The notes: a model not told the origin generated them from the letters alone. A stretch of 64,000 nt of DNA from Amblyornis subalaris (GCA_018881555.1 JACAXG010000054.1:558001-622000); one strand, 5' to 3'; shown: positions 37,201-48,800, counted from the stretch's first letter. Program-made: numbers and translations.

Positions 37201-37885
37201 GGCTGGACTTTATATATCCTCATACCAAAAAAAAAAAAAATCCATTCTGTTCATAGGGAGTGGATCAAAGAGATGAAGAAATCTTCTTGGCATGGATTAG
37301 AGAAGAAAACTTCATTGCACTGATCAAAACCCTTTAATTTGCTGGTTACCTAAAAATTCACATATATGCTAGAGAACATCCAGGGACATAGTAAGGATCT
37401 ACAGAAACATCTTTAAAAAGATGCATTAAACAAAAAAATGAAGAACGTTCAGTGCAGGTGAGGGGGATTAATTTGTGCTTCTGAAAGCATGAATTGCTTG
37501 CAGAGAAAATGAAGAGGCCAAAGACAGGAAAGAAGAAGTAAATCGAGAAAATTTCAGCTACACTGAATCCACAAATGCTGTGCAGTTTATTGACATGTGA
37601 TGATTACTACATAACTGAAAATTNTATTCACTTACCAATGATGCTTTCAACTATAAAGCCCTCATCTCAGTCCCAGTGTCAGTGAATTCTTTATGACAGA
37701 AGGCAAAGAATTTGTTCAACACAAATATAAACCATCACATTTTCCTTTTCTACCAATATTCCCAAGGAAAATAAAATAACCCAACAATCTGGATAATGTC
37801 TTTGCTCTCCTCTGTCACCAAAAGTGAAAACTTTATGGAAGATATAACGAGTCTTCAGAAAAGCTTGAAAAAGAAATAAAATTTA
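34271..37885. other. unique DNA, no gene recognised
   Basis: AT-rich, with A15 at 34800-34814 and A14 at 37227-37240. A 146-codon minus-strand frame (35217-35657) has a hydrophobic start but no family resemblance and crosses a relatively GC-rich patch, so I do not call it a gene. Confidence 0.45.
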
Positions 37886-38226
37886 GAATTTGGGAAGAGA
37901 AATGCCATCAGTCCAAATATCCTCCCCTTCCTCCTTCTTCCCCACACTTTATATAGTGAACATGATGTCATATGTCATGGAATATTCCTTTGGTCAGTTG
38001 GGGTCAGATGTTCCAGCTGTGTCTGCTTCCAGCTTCCTGTGCACCTCCAGCCTCCTCACCAGTGTGGCAGTACTAAAANAAAAGGCCTCGGCTGTGTGTA
38101 AGCCCTGCTCAGCAATAACAGAAACAACTCTGTATTATCAACCCTGTGTTCAGCACAAACCCAAAACACAGCCNCATACCAGCCACTGGGAAGAAAATTA
38201 ACTCTACCCCAGCCAAAACCAGCACA
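37886..38226 (-). mobile_element. 3'-truncated avian ERV LTR (antisense)
   Basis: On the minus strand the element starts at 38226 with TGTGCTGGTTTTGGCTGGGG, then AGAGTTAATTTTCTTCCCAG, a TTGATAA-type stretch, GACCCCAACTGACCAAAGGA, ATATTCCATGACATATGACA and a TATA box (CACTATATAAAG, plus-strand 37948-37958). It then enters the R-like part that reads GATGGCATTTCTCTTCCCAA before the match stops. The 3' third of the LTR is missing. It is a different subfamily copy from the solo LTR at 28451. The plus-strand open frame 37890-38201 lies wholly inside it and is not a gene. Confidence 0.85.
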
Positions 38227-38943
38227 ATATTCCATACATTAATTGAACTACCTAAAGAGTAAGAAGAGGGTTGGTTTTATTGAAGGTAAAGGAAGGAAAG
38301 CTCTTGCTCTAAAGTAATTTTACTGTGCAGATCTGAAGTAATTTTTTTCTGACCTAAAGTAATTTTGATGTTTCTGACCTAAATTGATACATCTCATTTG
38401 GTTGACTGAAACCAATACTGTCTCAAATAGAACTAAAATCTGTTATTGCTGTTGTTGTTAATTGCTAACTGTTTTTTTAAAGAGTATGCAATATATTTTC
38501 CCTCTTTCTTTACAGCTGGAATATCCAAGGGGATTTCTTATGTCCATTAGAAATTTGATTTTCTTCAAATGCTTTTCATGTCTTAAAAAGTAATTCTGGA
38601 ACATAAAAGTAGTCACTAGATGAGTACAGGTATCATAGATAATATTGTAAGCCTCACCTAAAGCCACAGACTTCAGCAATTTTTACATCAGGCTATGTAA
38701 AAGGACAGATCAGGATACAAGAACTCTAATCTAAACTAAAAGCTGAAGTTCAACGAATATAACTGCCTTTACAGTCTTACATGCACAGTTGTGTTGCCAT
38801 ACTGAAAAATGAAGTACAAACAACAATAAATGTACTAGAATTCAAACATCTCTTTTGTCTTCAGTACCCCAGCATGCTGCACGCAGTACACAAAAGTAAT
38901 GAATCCCTGGTCCTCAATGCTGAGTGCTTTAGTGGCATACTCT
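38227..38943. other. unique spacer between two LTRs
   Basis: AT-rich sequence with no retroviral primer-binding site or polypurine tract next to either LTR, so it does not look like provirus interior. It contains the degenerate tandem repeat listed separately. Confidence 0.55.
38309..38390 (+). repeat. degenerate tandem repeat (about 22-26 bp unit)
   Basis: CTAAAGTAATTTT or close variants recur at about 38309, 38334, 38353 and, truncated, 38379. The later units are joined by TTTCTGAC. It looks like local slippage in AT-rich DNA. Confidence 0.6.
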
Positions 38944-39387
38944 TGTGATTTAGGGATAGTATTCCCCAATTTATTGTTCCCCATGTGTGCTGCTTGCTCG
39001 ATCCCCCTCTCCGCCTTCCCCCTCCCACTGCGGCAGGATGGAAAGGGGTATTGGAGTCACAAAAGGTAAAGATCACAGCTTGAAATAAGAACAATTTACT
39101 GGAAAGAGCAATGGGATAAGAAAACCAAGAGTAACANCAAAAATACTAATAAAAGTGTGTACAAGAAATGAACAACTCACACACAAGTTCTCACCCCTGA
39201 CAATACTTGACTGCTCCCTCCACCACACTACCTGACCAGGAAGTAAGTCTTTCTCCCAGGAAGAGATTCCCTTTCACCTGTCCCCCAAAAGTGACACGAG
39301 GGGGTATAGAATAACCTCAAGGTCCTAGCCATGACCCCTCCTGGCTGCTGCAAAAATTAACCATGTCCTGGTTGAAAGCAGGATGCA
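38944..39387 (-). mobile_element. near-full-length solo LTR, second avian ERV subfamily (antisense)
   Basis: On the minus strand it begins near 39387 as TGCATCCTGCTTTCAACCAG followed by GACATGGTTAATTTTTGCAG. It continues with TTATTCTATACCCCCTCGTG, a GGGAGAAAGACTTACTTCC-type stretch, and GTGTGTGAGTTGTTCATTTC. Then come CCAGTAAATTGTTCTTATTT and a GAGCAAGCAG..CCCTAAATCACA-like end near 38944. The order matches a known avian LTR type with the same termini as the other copies but a different U3. Target-site duplications were not evident, probably through divergence. No internal retroviral genes flank it. Confidence 0.75.
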
Positions 39388-40316
39388 TGCCTACATTAAA
39401 AGTGTGCTATTCACCTCAGTACTTCCAAAAATTGCCAGGAAAGTACCCAAATGTGACAAACACGTAAATGAGTTCATTTTATTTCTTTCCACAGAAAGTC
39501 TCTGTGAAGCTGATTCAAAGTGATGTTCTCCTCCACAGGTCCAGCTTGCCCAATGAAGTGATCCAAATTACATATTGTGCAATTCCTAAAGTATCCACAT
39601 TCCAAAAAAGTCACTTTCAGTCTTTTCTATTAGTTTGTGGGTATGTTCAGGATGGTGAGAGAAAGATTTCTTGTACTTGTGTTGGAGCAAGTAGACGTGA
39701 GATACAAGCTGATGTGTTTGTATTATGATAAGACATTTCCATGGTATTTCTGTCACTAAAGAAAAAGGAAGATGGATGATTTTTCGTTAAAAAATTAAAG
39801 TGTCCAATCCAAGGCACGTAAGTAGTGATGCACCAGTGACAAGTTCTTGGTGGTTTTAAAATCAGTTCAATTCACTATTGTGGACACAGCCTATGCGATT
39901 GTAGCAAGAGAGGCATTTTCAGATCAAAAGCCAGTTTAATGACCCGCAAGAGAACCTCTTTTAGAGGTGAGTTGCTAGCTGGAGGGAACTGGGGAAAGGG
40001 GATTAGCAGAGACAGCTGTGCTTCCTTCTTTCTTGCCATAGCTGTTTTGTGGATCAATGGAAAACCTGTTTCCAGTTTTGCCAGTTTGTAATTTTTCAAC
40101 CTAAGTAAACAGACCNTTTAAAGAAACGTCATTGCATCGCAGGAGCCCAGGACTCATTCTGTTCTGCGAGCTCTCTCCAATGCCAAGATTAACACCTGCG
40201 GTAGGAAAAGTAACACAACCACTAACGCTGCGTGTTGGCATTCTCAGCAGACCAGAACAGGCTTTCACTTGGTATAGCCAAGTGCTCTTTCTTTCTCCTC
40301 ATCTCCTTCCCCCCAG
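39388..40316. other. unique DNA, no gene recognised
   Basis: No recognised repeat. The stretch ends in a long pyrimidine tract (40288-40316) that forms an excellent splice acceptor for the candidate exon that follows. Confidence 0.45.
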
Positions 40317-40347
40317 GAAGGAGAGATTTTAGAAGATTCAGAAACAG
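40317..40347 (+). CDS. candidate 31-nt exon, unidentified
   Basis: One of the best-looking acceptors in the window precedes it (TTTCTCCTCATCTCCTTCCC then CCCAG), and ACAG|GTAAAG is a good donor. Frame 0 is open (EGEILEDSET plus one base), frame 2 is also open, and frame 1 is closed. If read in frame 0 it enters at phase 0 and leaves after the first base of a codon. It is too short to identify and could be a decoy pair of splice sites. Confidence 0.2.
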
Positions 40348-43300
40348 GTAAAGACCTTCAGCTAGTGCAAACTGGTGCAGCTTTTCTGANTTTACACAAG
40401 AAACTGGTGCCAAGAGCAAAGAATTGTTTGATGTAGGGAAGCAGGACAATATAAATGTAATCCTCACGCTGTGTTCCACTAAAGCTGGCATGAGCAGCAC
40501 TGCTGAGTGACTGCTGTTTACATGTCCCACTTCCAGCTGGTTTTATGAGCATATGTTATATCTACAGGAGATATGTGTAGGGAGCGGAAACAAAGATACT
40601 ATGAAAGGATCTGTCTTCATCGACTGGAGAAATGCTTAAAAAAAGCACTTTTTACATATGAAATTAGAACTGTGCCAGTGCTGAAGAATGAGTTTTACAG
40701 GCGAATTTGAAGATCAAGGGGGCACCACTAGCAGTGAAACCAGAGCAGTTCTGCTCAGGGTGATATAGCAGAGCAGGGCTGTCCTACCTCTGGCCTGTCA
40801 GGAGCCTAGGTCCTTCCACAAAAATGTCCTCTGCATCACTTCACTAAAGGCAGAAAGGACCCAAAAGTGTGCAGGAGACCTTGAAACTGCAGGGTCTGCC
40901 AGGGTGGAGACCAATCTCACCCTGCAGTTTGCTGTGGGAATGTGCTGCTCCCAGAGCCCACGCAAGCACCAGAGCCCAGACAGTGGCTCTAAGCAACCTC
41001 CTCGCAGAGCTGCAGATAAGCCTGGAAGAAGTAGTTTCACAGTCTCTGTGGTTGTGAGCAGCCAGCAAAGAGGAAGGTATTCTGCCTCTTTCAAGGTCAA
41101 AGCTTGTCCACAGAAAAATCTCAACCGACCCTCGCAGATCATGACAGTCATTTGTCTTTCCCAGGCATTTTGTTACACTTGCTAGTAACTACATCATTTA
41201 AGATCTCAAAATGTTTCATGGAGAAACNAAACCTTAGATTTTCAGTGTTATTTGTCATCTGGCAAGCAGCTATTCTTTACTGTGAGCACTTGATTTATAT
41301 TGTGACATCATAAAGCACTTGATGGAAAATAAGTAACTCACTGAGGATAGTTGATTTGAGATACAAGAGATCCTGCATACCTTGATAAGCCCACATCAGT
41401 AGTTTCCATATTTCTTTAGTTCTGACTCCCCTAAATCAGCTGCACAGGGACACAGAGATAAAGCTTAAAGTAGCAAATTGTATTTAGGTTGCATTCAAAC
41501 AGTAGAAGACCACCACTGTGAAGCTTTACCAGAATAGGAGCTAAATCCTACTATCTGATATCCAGCAGAATTTAGGAAGGAGCTTAGCTGAACTCACTGA
41601 CCCAACGAGCAGCTTTAATATTTTTGAGCAGGCACATAAAGCACGTTTTCACCTCTTCTTATCCTCCCTGCCCCCACCAGTGCAAATGCTTTCAAATCTT
41701 TTCTCACACTGAGCTAATTCAAGATTTTGAGGAGAGCTAGTGAGATGATTCATTGGGCAAAAACTCAAATGTAAATGCTTAGTGTAGGACAGCTTTACAA
41801 ACGCAGTCAGGGAACAGCATCCAAATTCCCAAATCAGTGCACGAAAAGAGTGCAAGGCAAGTAGAAGAGGCAGTTTCTGCTTTCTGATCTTGTTTTCCAC
41901 TTGGGGGGAAAAAAAGTCAGCGCTTCCAAAAGACACAGAACTCCCACTCTCTATTCAAATGGTTAACATAAGAACAGTTCTGACATATGTAGAGAAAATT
42001 TGCCAGATTTATCTTCTGTACCTTTCTAGTAACTGCTTTGAGTTATGTAGCATAGCTGCAGTATCTGGAAAATTAAGTCAAAAGTAACTATCAATTCAAC
42101 AAAAATCTTCTCTATTTAAAACGGTTTGCTACAGAATCCTCTTGCAGGAAGATTCACACTTCATTTAATATCAACTCAGATAACTGAAAACCCTGATCCA
42201 GGACTTGAAATCCTATAGTCAGGCCCTTTCAGTCTGAAATGCACTCCCATACTCAGCATATTTTCCTTCTTCATGGGAACAACTCCAATACTTCTGTCTA
42301 CACCTACAATTAACTGAAATAAAGTTCAACATGGAAAGCTCATCTAGAGGGGAAGTATGTGTTCAAAATATCTAATGTGTGTCATTCAAACACCAAATTT
42401 ATATTCTCTAATATAATTATATAGTCACAGGGGATGAGACTTTTAAGCTGCTTTTAGGTATTTACAGATTGAAAGATCTTTTGGAGAACACCATTTGGCA
42501 TCCAAATGCCTCTGAAACTGAGCTCTGGAATCTATTTTTCAGTGAGCATGGAGGTGATGCTTTTGCAAAGCAGGTGGAGTAAGCGGTGATTTTCTAGTGC
42601 ACATAACTGACTTTTTCCAATGAAATCCATCTGAGCCAGAGCTCTGCAGTGGCAGAAACCAGCTATCAGCCTCTGATACATCAGCATTAGACTGTAGCTC
42701 AGAAGAGCTTAACTCTGAAAGACTATACATCTGTTAAACATCTTGGCATTTCTGAAAAGCTGGCTGAGATTGCATTCCTTGAATCAGCTTCTAGGACTTG
42801 TCTTGAGGCTCATTTAACCCAATCTGGGCAGCACTCTGAATACAGCTAATCTTAGTAAGATATGCTCAGATATTCAGGAATCATCTGACGGCAAGATGTG
42901 GGCCAAAGGAAAATAACCTGCATTTCTCAGTAATTGCTAGGAGGGAAAATGAAATACATTGGAACTCTGTAGTGTTCATGTACTTCCCTTTTCTTGCTTT
43001 TTCACACACAAATTGCGTGTAAAAATGTAAGCTGACATTCTCTAGTGCTTCAGGATATGAATCACCTGCTGATAGACTTGGAAAGCTCCTCTAACAGTTA
43101 TATGTAAATATTCTCTATCAGGATTCTTCTGCTGGGATTCGGATGGTCTTATTAAAAACAGGTGTAGGGAAAACTTCCTGCTGGCAAGATTGGTGCTGGT
43201 GCAACTGTATATAAGGTATTGGCTGGTGATGCATCTTTGCAGACTCCTTGTAGATCAGCTTATGGTGGTAGGACTCTATTTAATACATTGTTCATTAAAT

Positions 43301-43636
43301 CTTTATATTTAAGCACAAACTTCTGGTTTACTTTCCTCAAGGGAGAAAATACAAGTTCCCCAGTAGGTGGACACGACTTGTTCAGTTTAACATCTCACAT
43401 CTTGCTACTCAGCTGATAGCCCTCTGATCCAGCAGTGCCCACCTCTGCACCACCTTCTACACGCTGATGAAAAACTAGTTTCACTCAGTCTTTGCATAGC
43501 TACCTACATTGAAACCTTATCCCATTCCAAGAATTTTTATGGTGCTTAATTAAAGCACATAAATGGGAAAAAACTTTCTGGAGAAAAGTACGGGAACCTC
43601 ATTAGGTTATGACCATCAATCCATTTGATTTTCCAG
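40348..43636. other. unique DNA, no gene recognised
   Basis: Mostly AT-rich sequence with a modestly GC-rich patch at about 40790-41060 that supports overlapping but unconvincing open frames on both strands. No transposable element was recognised. Confidence 0.45.
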
Positions 43637-43671
43637 GTATAACTGAACTTGAGTTGAAAGTCCTTGAATAA
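43637..43671 (+). CDS. candidate terminal coding exon, unidentified
   Basis: CCATTTGATTTTCCAG is a good acceptor. The following frame (two leading bases, then ITELELKVLE) ends in TAA at 43669-43671. The leading GT would complete a codon begun by the single trailing base of the 40317-40347 candidate (G+GT, Gly). An AATAAA lies about 240 bases downstream (43913-43918), a plausible 3' UTR length. All of this is compatible with a last exon but falls well short of proof, and the minus-strand candidate at 43757-43873 overlaps the supposed 3' UTR. Confidence 0.2.
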
Positions 43672-43756
43672 GCAACTTGCAGAGAACAGGTGAAATTGTG
43701 GTCCTGCAACCTAAACAGGACCTCCTTGTCAGGGTGGCCAGAAAGTCACCTATTAC

Positions 43757-43873
43757 CTCAGCTTCCATAAANCCGCCATAAAGTCAACAAGTCTTTCTTT
43801 TTGCTCTATATTGGAGATTTTTATCCTGATTTTCAGTTCTGTGCCTTTAAAATTCAGCGCAGGAATATTATAC
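43757..43873 (-). CDS. candidate 117-nt internal exon, unidentified
   Basis: On the minus strand CGCTCTCTTGTGTTTAG, a strong pyrimidine-rich acceptor, precedes a segment that ends in GCTGAG|GTAATA, an acceptable donor. The enclosed 117 nt are open in the frame beginning after one base and read as a plausible globular protein: NIPALNFKGTELKIRIKISN, then a Glu/Lys-rich turn, then RLVDFMA and WKL. The exon length is a multiple of three and its entry and exit phases are equal. An ambiguous base at 43772 alters one codon. The same frame stays open upstream for about 47 codons, which weakens the case. I do not recognise the family. This is the most exon-like minus-strand segment. Confidence 0.3.
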
Positions 43874-43912
43874 CTAAACACAAGAGAGCGAACTAAGGGG
43901 AATTTACACTGC

Positions 43913-43918
43913 AATAAA
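43913..43918 (+). terminator. AATAAA, possible poly(A) signal
   Basis: A canonical hexamer lies about 240 bases after the stop codon of the candidate terminal exon at 43637-43671. The hexamer is common by chance in AT-rich DNA, and no clear GT-rich downstream element follows, so the assignment depends entirely on that exon being real. Confidence 0.12.
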
Positions 43919-45728
43919 AACTCTGTACTTCCCAATGTCACTGCTCTCAAACCCATCTCAGGAAGAGTTAAATACCACCTAATCATGCATCTCCAGTCTG
44001 TGGAAAAGGCCAAGAACCACAGAGGTATGTGTCAAAGAAACTGCACAAACACCATTAAGGGAGTTACCTAGGCTCAGTCAGGAGGAAATACCAGGCAAGC
44101 CTTCTGGTGGAATTTAGGATATCTGAATGCGGCCCTTAGTAGAGCTAAACTAGAAGTTGCCTACTTGACTTTCAAAGGGAGTAAACAAGGGAGACCTAGG
44201 CTCTGACTCACAGACCAGCTTGCTCATTTGAATTTTCTGACANAAATAGGCCCTCAGCCTTTGAGAGCTGGGACTAGTGAAACCTCTGTTACCCACGTAG
44301 TCTCTCTCAACATCTGTCTGTCACATCTGCTCTGGAACTGGGCAGAAGAGCCAGTGAGTCTGTCCCCAGTGGGACTACTGCTGGTTTACTGCACATGCTT
44401 TTCTGAGGCAACAAAAACACTGNTAGGTTGATGAGGTGTTAAGGAGATTTTTAAACACAAATGTATAAATCAAAAATGGAAGACTCATAAGTGATTCAAA
44501 GAAAGTATCTCAAAGCTTTGGAGAAGGCCATCCCCTGAGCATTTCCTGTAAGCAGAAGGATAATTTTGGTTGAATCCTTTACACAGAAGTAACATATTAA
44601 TCCTATCACTTGTGACTATCTGCTGGTGATTCTGTTGCCACTACCACACCTTCGTTGCAGAACCAGACACTTGCTTTGCAGCTAATGTGCTAGCTTGGTT
44701 GGAGTGAGAGCACACTGTGCAATAACACCTGTACTACACAGTGACTGCTTTGCCATGCAGGGAGGTTGGATTAGCAACTGGGGAGCTGAGCTAATAAACT
44801 GTAGCTAATGTTCCCCTGTGAGCCCTCTAATTTGAGTTAAAAATGCCACTTTGCTCGCATTAAGGGGCTTGTGTGTAGAAGGGATTTGCGATGGTATCAA
44901 TGCATGGGTTATAACAGCAAAAAACTCTGACAGTTATTACAACCTTTAAAGCTCTGACAAAAAAAAAGATCTATTAATAAATTATGTAAGCCTATAAAAT
45001 TATCTAAATTAATAGAGATGATGTGGTACACTTCTCAGCATGTCACTCACAATCAAGGAGAACGAAGGAGAAAATGTCTTCATGCTCTTGTTAGGCCTCT
45101 CCAAGACAGGCCATCTACTTGGGAAAGAAAGGGGGCTTTGCAACCTCTTCCAGTGAGGCACCAGCCCATCTGCACCAGCCTCTCTNTCCCAAACACTGCA
45201 GAGCCATGGTGACAGCCATCACTTCCTTCTTACATGCCTCAGACACNAGAAGCCTGAAGATGAGAGCCACAAGATTACCCTTCTGGCCATTTCCTGCCCT
45301 AGAAACTCCACAGTTATAGATAAACGCAAAGAGGCTTTTTCCAAAGCCCGTTTCAATGTCTAAATCTCCTTGTATGCAGCAAAGCCAATTTTTAATACTG
45401 TTCTCTTTAACTGGGGCCAGAAATACTTCTGTCTTCCAGGACCAGNTGTGGATGCCAGAAGACACTAAAAGTTGCACCTCTGGGATGCATTCACAATTCA
45501 AGTTTTGCTTTAAGTTAAATCAGCAGACATGGTCCTATAGGACTATTCAAGTCTACACATCACAATAATACACAATATGCAGAGCCCTGAATTGGTGCCA
45601 ACTGAGACCACAAGGGAGGCAGAGCAGGGTACCTGTCCAGGCCAGCCCCAGTCCCCCTCTGGCCACAGCATCACAGCAGCATCTAGACCCAGCCTGGCAA
45701 CANCCCACCACTTTGGGCCAGGATCGGG
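43919..45728. other. unique DNA, no gene recognised
   Basis: A weak plus-strand exon-like interval (acceptor ending CATCTCCAG near 43995, donor GAG|GTATGT at about 44023) is open in more than one frame and is not called. No mobile element was recognised. Confidence 0.4.
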
Positions 45729-45764
45729 ATGCAAAGGATGCAAAGGGTGCAAAGGATGCAAAGA
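45729..45764 (+). repeat. 9-bp minisatellite, 4 copies
   Basis: Four tandem units of GATGCAAAG (the third is GGTGCAAAG). Because the unit is three codons long, it generates periodic Cys-Lys-Gly on the plus strand and Leu-His-Pro on the minus strand in the surrounding open frames. These should not be read as real protein repeats. Confidence 0.92.
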
Positions 45765-48488
45765 ATACAGGATTAAGCCCACTGTTTGGGCCACTTTCGG
45801 ATCACTATACCTGAAATGTTCCTAGATATTCCTGAACAGATTGGTTTTTTCTCCAGATACTGTATCTTGCTACGCCTGGAATTGATACTGCATCTGTTTG
45901 CAATTAGAAGATATTGTGCAAAACTACAGNTTTTATAGAATTAGGCCACATAGGGAAGGTGTTTATGATCTCAAGTGAGGCATATGTTGTTTCTAGGTTG
46001 TGATTAATGCACAAAACTGTTTAAGAACAGGAAAAAGGCCAGCTATCTTGGTATGTCTAACCTTCTTTTGCTAAATTTCTATTACTTTTTCCTGCTTTTC
46101 ACCATATCCCTCACTTCATATTTTGTTCATGAATAAACCAAGGTGATTCTTAAGATTATTTATGTTCCTTGTTTCAATTTCCTTTCTTGGCAATTTATTC
46201 GAAATGTCAACTGAAATGTTTGAAGTTTCTCAGCTTTTTGAGACAATTTATAAAATTCAGGTGTAGCCACACTGGTGGAAATCTCATCTGTCTCATCTGA
46301 AAAGGGAAAGCAGGATTTGACGTCAGAAGCCCAAATTATGACTTTTAATTTGACCTGCTTCCCTTTTGTTTTTCAATATATGAAACTTATAGCTATTATC
46401 TATGATGGGTCTATGGCTTTTTCTAAAGCCACATGACTGATCAGAGGGAAAAATACCAATTTGTTAACGGGAGATGTTATGTAGAGACCAGGTTCACATT
46501 TGTCATTGCAGACAGTTTTGGGATATTGTNCATGCTTCCTTGAGTAAAATGTAGGTGTCACTAACACTTTCTCGTGAAGCTGTTTATTGTCAAATCAGTG
46601 TAATTTAATAGGGAATGTAAGATTAGGATTTGAAGATCTCTTAACTTTCTATTCCTCCAGGTCTAATCTCTCAAAGTTGGCTCTTGGGTTTTCAATACAG
46701 CTAATCCAAGTATTTTCAGTGATATTTTGATTTCCAGAATTGACATTCTGCCAAACACGGAACATTTTGTTAATCAGAAAGGTTTCCTACAGCCTATCAC
46801 AGAAGAATGCAGAATAGCTGAAAGTGTTTTTTATAAGGTTCTCACCTTATCAGGAGATGTACCAGCTGTTGTTTTCCCATATGTCAGGTTAATGCCAGAT
46901 TAATCTTTTTACTGTTTTCTCTCTCCTCATTCTCTCTTAGCAATTAGTTATTGCTAAAAAAACTCTGACATTCCAATTTTCATTCCACCACATGTGGACC
47001 AAAATCAAATTTCAAAACCTCAGAAGTACTCACCAAAAGAAACTGCTCTTTTCTGGCCAGGAGTAATCAACAATCTTAGCAACAAATACTGTTAGCACAA
47101 TAACCCAGTAGGAAAGAAGGGGAAAGCTCACATTGAGTGTAAATGTTCTGATGCTTGCAAAACAGTCCCAAATGTATTTTCAAATATATTCCTTCGTCAT
47201 TGCTCAGGATGCTGCCTAATGAGTTGACAGCAAGCCAGTGACAGTCTAGCACAGCAAAAGTTTAGTGCTTCCTTTTTTGTACATTCGAGTATTCCCTATT
47301 GTTTTGAAACTGTTAGTAATGCTGCTGCTTTGCCTTTGCCATCAAAAAAGCCCTTCTCCAGCAGTGACTCATTCAGGTTCTGGCACTGTGTAGGATAAAG
47401 GAGAAGTGTTAATAGGAAACGCTTGGTGACATAGATAGGAGAAGAAGGGGAGGAAATATGCAAAGCAGAGTTCTGGCTCAGTCATGTTTTCTCTAATTTG
47501 CAGAGTTTTCCACTCTTTTTGGAAACTAAATNCTGGGGGTCACCACAGTGCATTCCCAGGATATGCAGAATGCTGAAATCCCAAGGAGCATAAATTAGTG
47601 AACACCATAGGATTCCATGCTGTTCCTATTAAAAAGATTGTTTACTTCAATAGTCTGTGTTACTTTTGTTCTCTGTGATGCATATTGGGTTACCTCACTG
47701 TCTCCTGAAGCTTCAGAGCTATGGAACACTGTGGCTGCTAAGTAACATTGTTCTTCCAGGGATCTGTCAATTACTAGGCTGTAGTGTTTTCACCTGATTG
47801 GGATGGGCAAGAACATTACTATTCAAATGAGACATGACCATTTCACCCCATAGCATCTACACTTTGCATAAATCCTCTCACACGAGAGGCAAGAAACAAC
47901 TCCCACTGCCTTCATCTGTGCCAGTACTTCACTCCATAAATGTTGTTTCTTTAGAGCTTCAGAGGGTAACTGGCATCTGTCCTCTGCAATTTCAGAGCCT
48001 TCAGCAAGATAAAGGAATATGACTAAGACACAAACTGCCTTTGGGAACTTACCTTCTTTTCTTCTCATATTTTCTCCAAGTAATTATAGAATTTAGCCCA
48101 TTGTCTTCCGTTTCCATTTCAATTTCATGTAGGACCAACACTTCTGTGTTAAAGAGATAGCTCTAATTTGCATGTTGAAGAGGTTCCCAAAATACTAGCA
48201 GGACAGGATTTTTCAGGTAACATGGATGTGGTTCCCCTTCTTGATGTAGTGCCGACATTTTAATGGAGTTCATGTAGCTAATGGAGTAATATAACCCTGA
48301 CGTTGCCAATTTAAAATTGATGCAAGAGGAGAGTCAGGCTCTGTATTTTTTATTAGCTCTTAAAACTAAAACAGTAAAAGTAGTTTTGAAAACAGACAGA
48401 GAGGTGAAGAGCCAATCTCCTTCTGAGAGGAAACTAAGTTCAGTTTATTTGCAATGTATTTCTTGACTATATGTCACCTTGAACTCCT
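45765..48488. other. AT-rich unique DNA, no gene recognised
   Basis: A minus-strand open frame at 47823-48068 starts with a signal-peptide-like stretch (basic start, then AVCVLVIFLYLAEG). It runs through a consensus donor (AAG|GTAAGT near 48051) and shows no family match, so it is not called. No repeats were recognised. Confidence 0.4.
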
Positions 48489-48800
48489 ATGAAAACCATG
48501 CTTTTCTGTGCTGTTGTAGTTTTTCTCATTTCTGCTTCACAGTCTCTTGGGACACCCACTAAAAGCATGCCAAAGGGCGGGTGGAAGGGTGGGGGCTTAA
48601 ATATTTTAAATCTATTAAATAAAATAACACTTTTGAAATACCGAAAAACATATGAAAATGTGTTTCCCCTCATGTGGGAATTCAGTTGTTCCCAGGAACA
48701 GCCTGGGTGTCAGGAGACCAGAGTAGCATATGAGGAATGTATTAAACAAATTATGGAAGAAGGATTGAATAGCTCGGGGAGCTGGAAAAATAATACATAA
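48489..48800 (+). CDS. 103-codon ORF with signal-peptide-like start, doubtful
   Basis: The frame opens with MKTMLFCAVVVFLISASQSL, which has the basic, hydrophobic and small-residue zones of a signal peptide with possible cleavage after the Ser/Gly region. The rest is basic then Glu-rich with three cysteines near the C-terminus, and it ends at TAA. The first ATG has a poor context (C at -3), while the second, three codons in, has A at -3. There is no CpG-rich promoter, no recognisable family and no close poly(A) signal. A single-exon secreted peptide is conceivable, but a chance frame is more likely. Confidence 0.12.
   Translation: MKTMLFCAVVVFLISASQSLGTPTKSMPKGGWKGGGLNILNLLNKITLLKYRKTYENVFPLMWEFSCSQEQPGCQETRVAYEECIKQIMEEGLNSSGSWKNNT

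Noticed and set aside
37890..38201. 103-codon plus-strand open frame
   Set aside because: It lies entirely within the antisense LTR at 37886-38226 and is LTR sequence read on the wrong strand.
37886..39387. A single decayed provirus with two LTRs
   Set aside because: The two LTRs belong to different subfamilies, no polypurine tract precedes the 38226 end, and the 717-bp spacer has no retroviral reading frame.
45115..45825. Open frames with Cys-Lys-Gly or Leu-His-Pro repeats
   Set aside because: The periodic residues come from a 9-bp DNA minisatellite, and the frames contain ambiguous bases and no gene signals.
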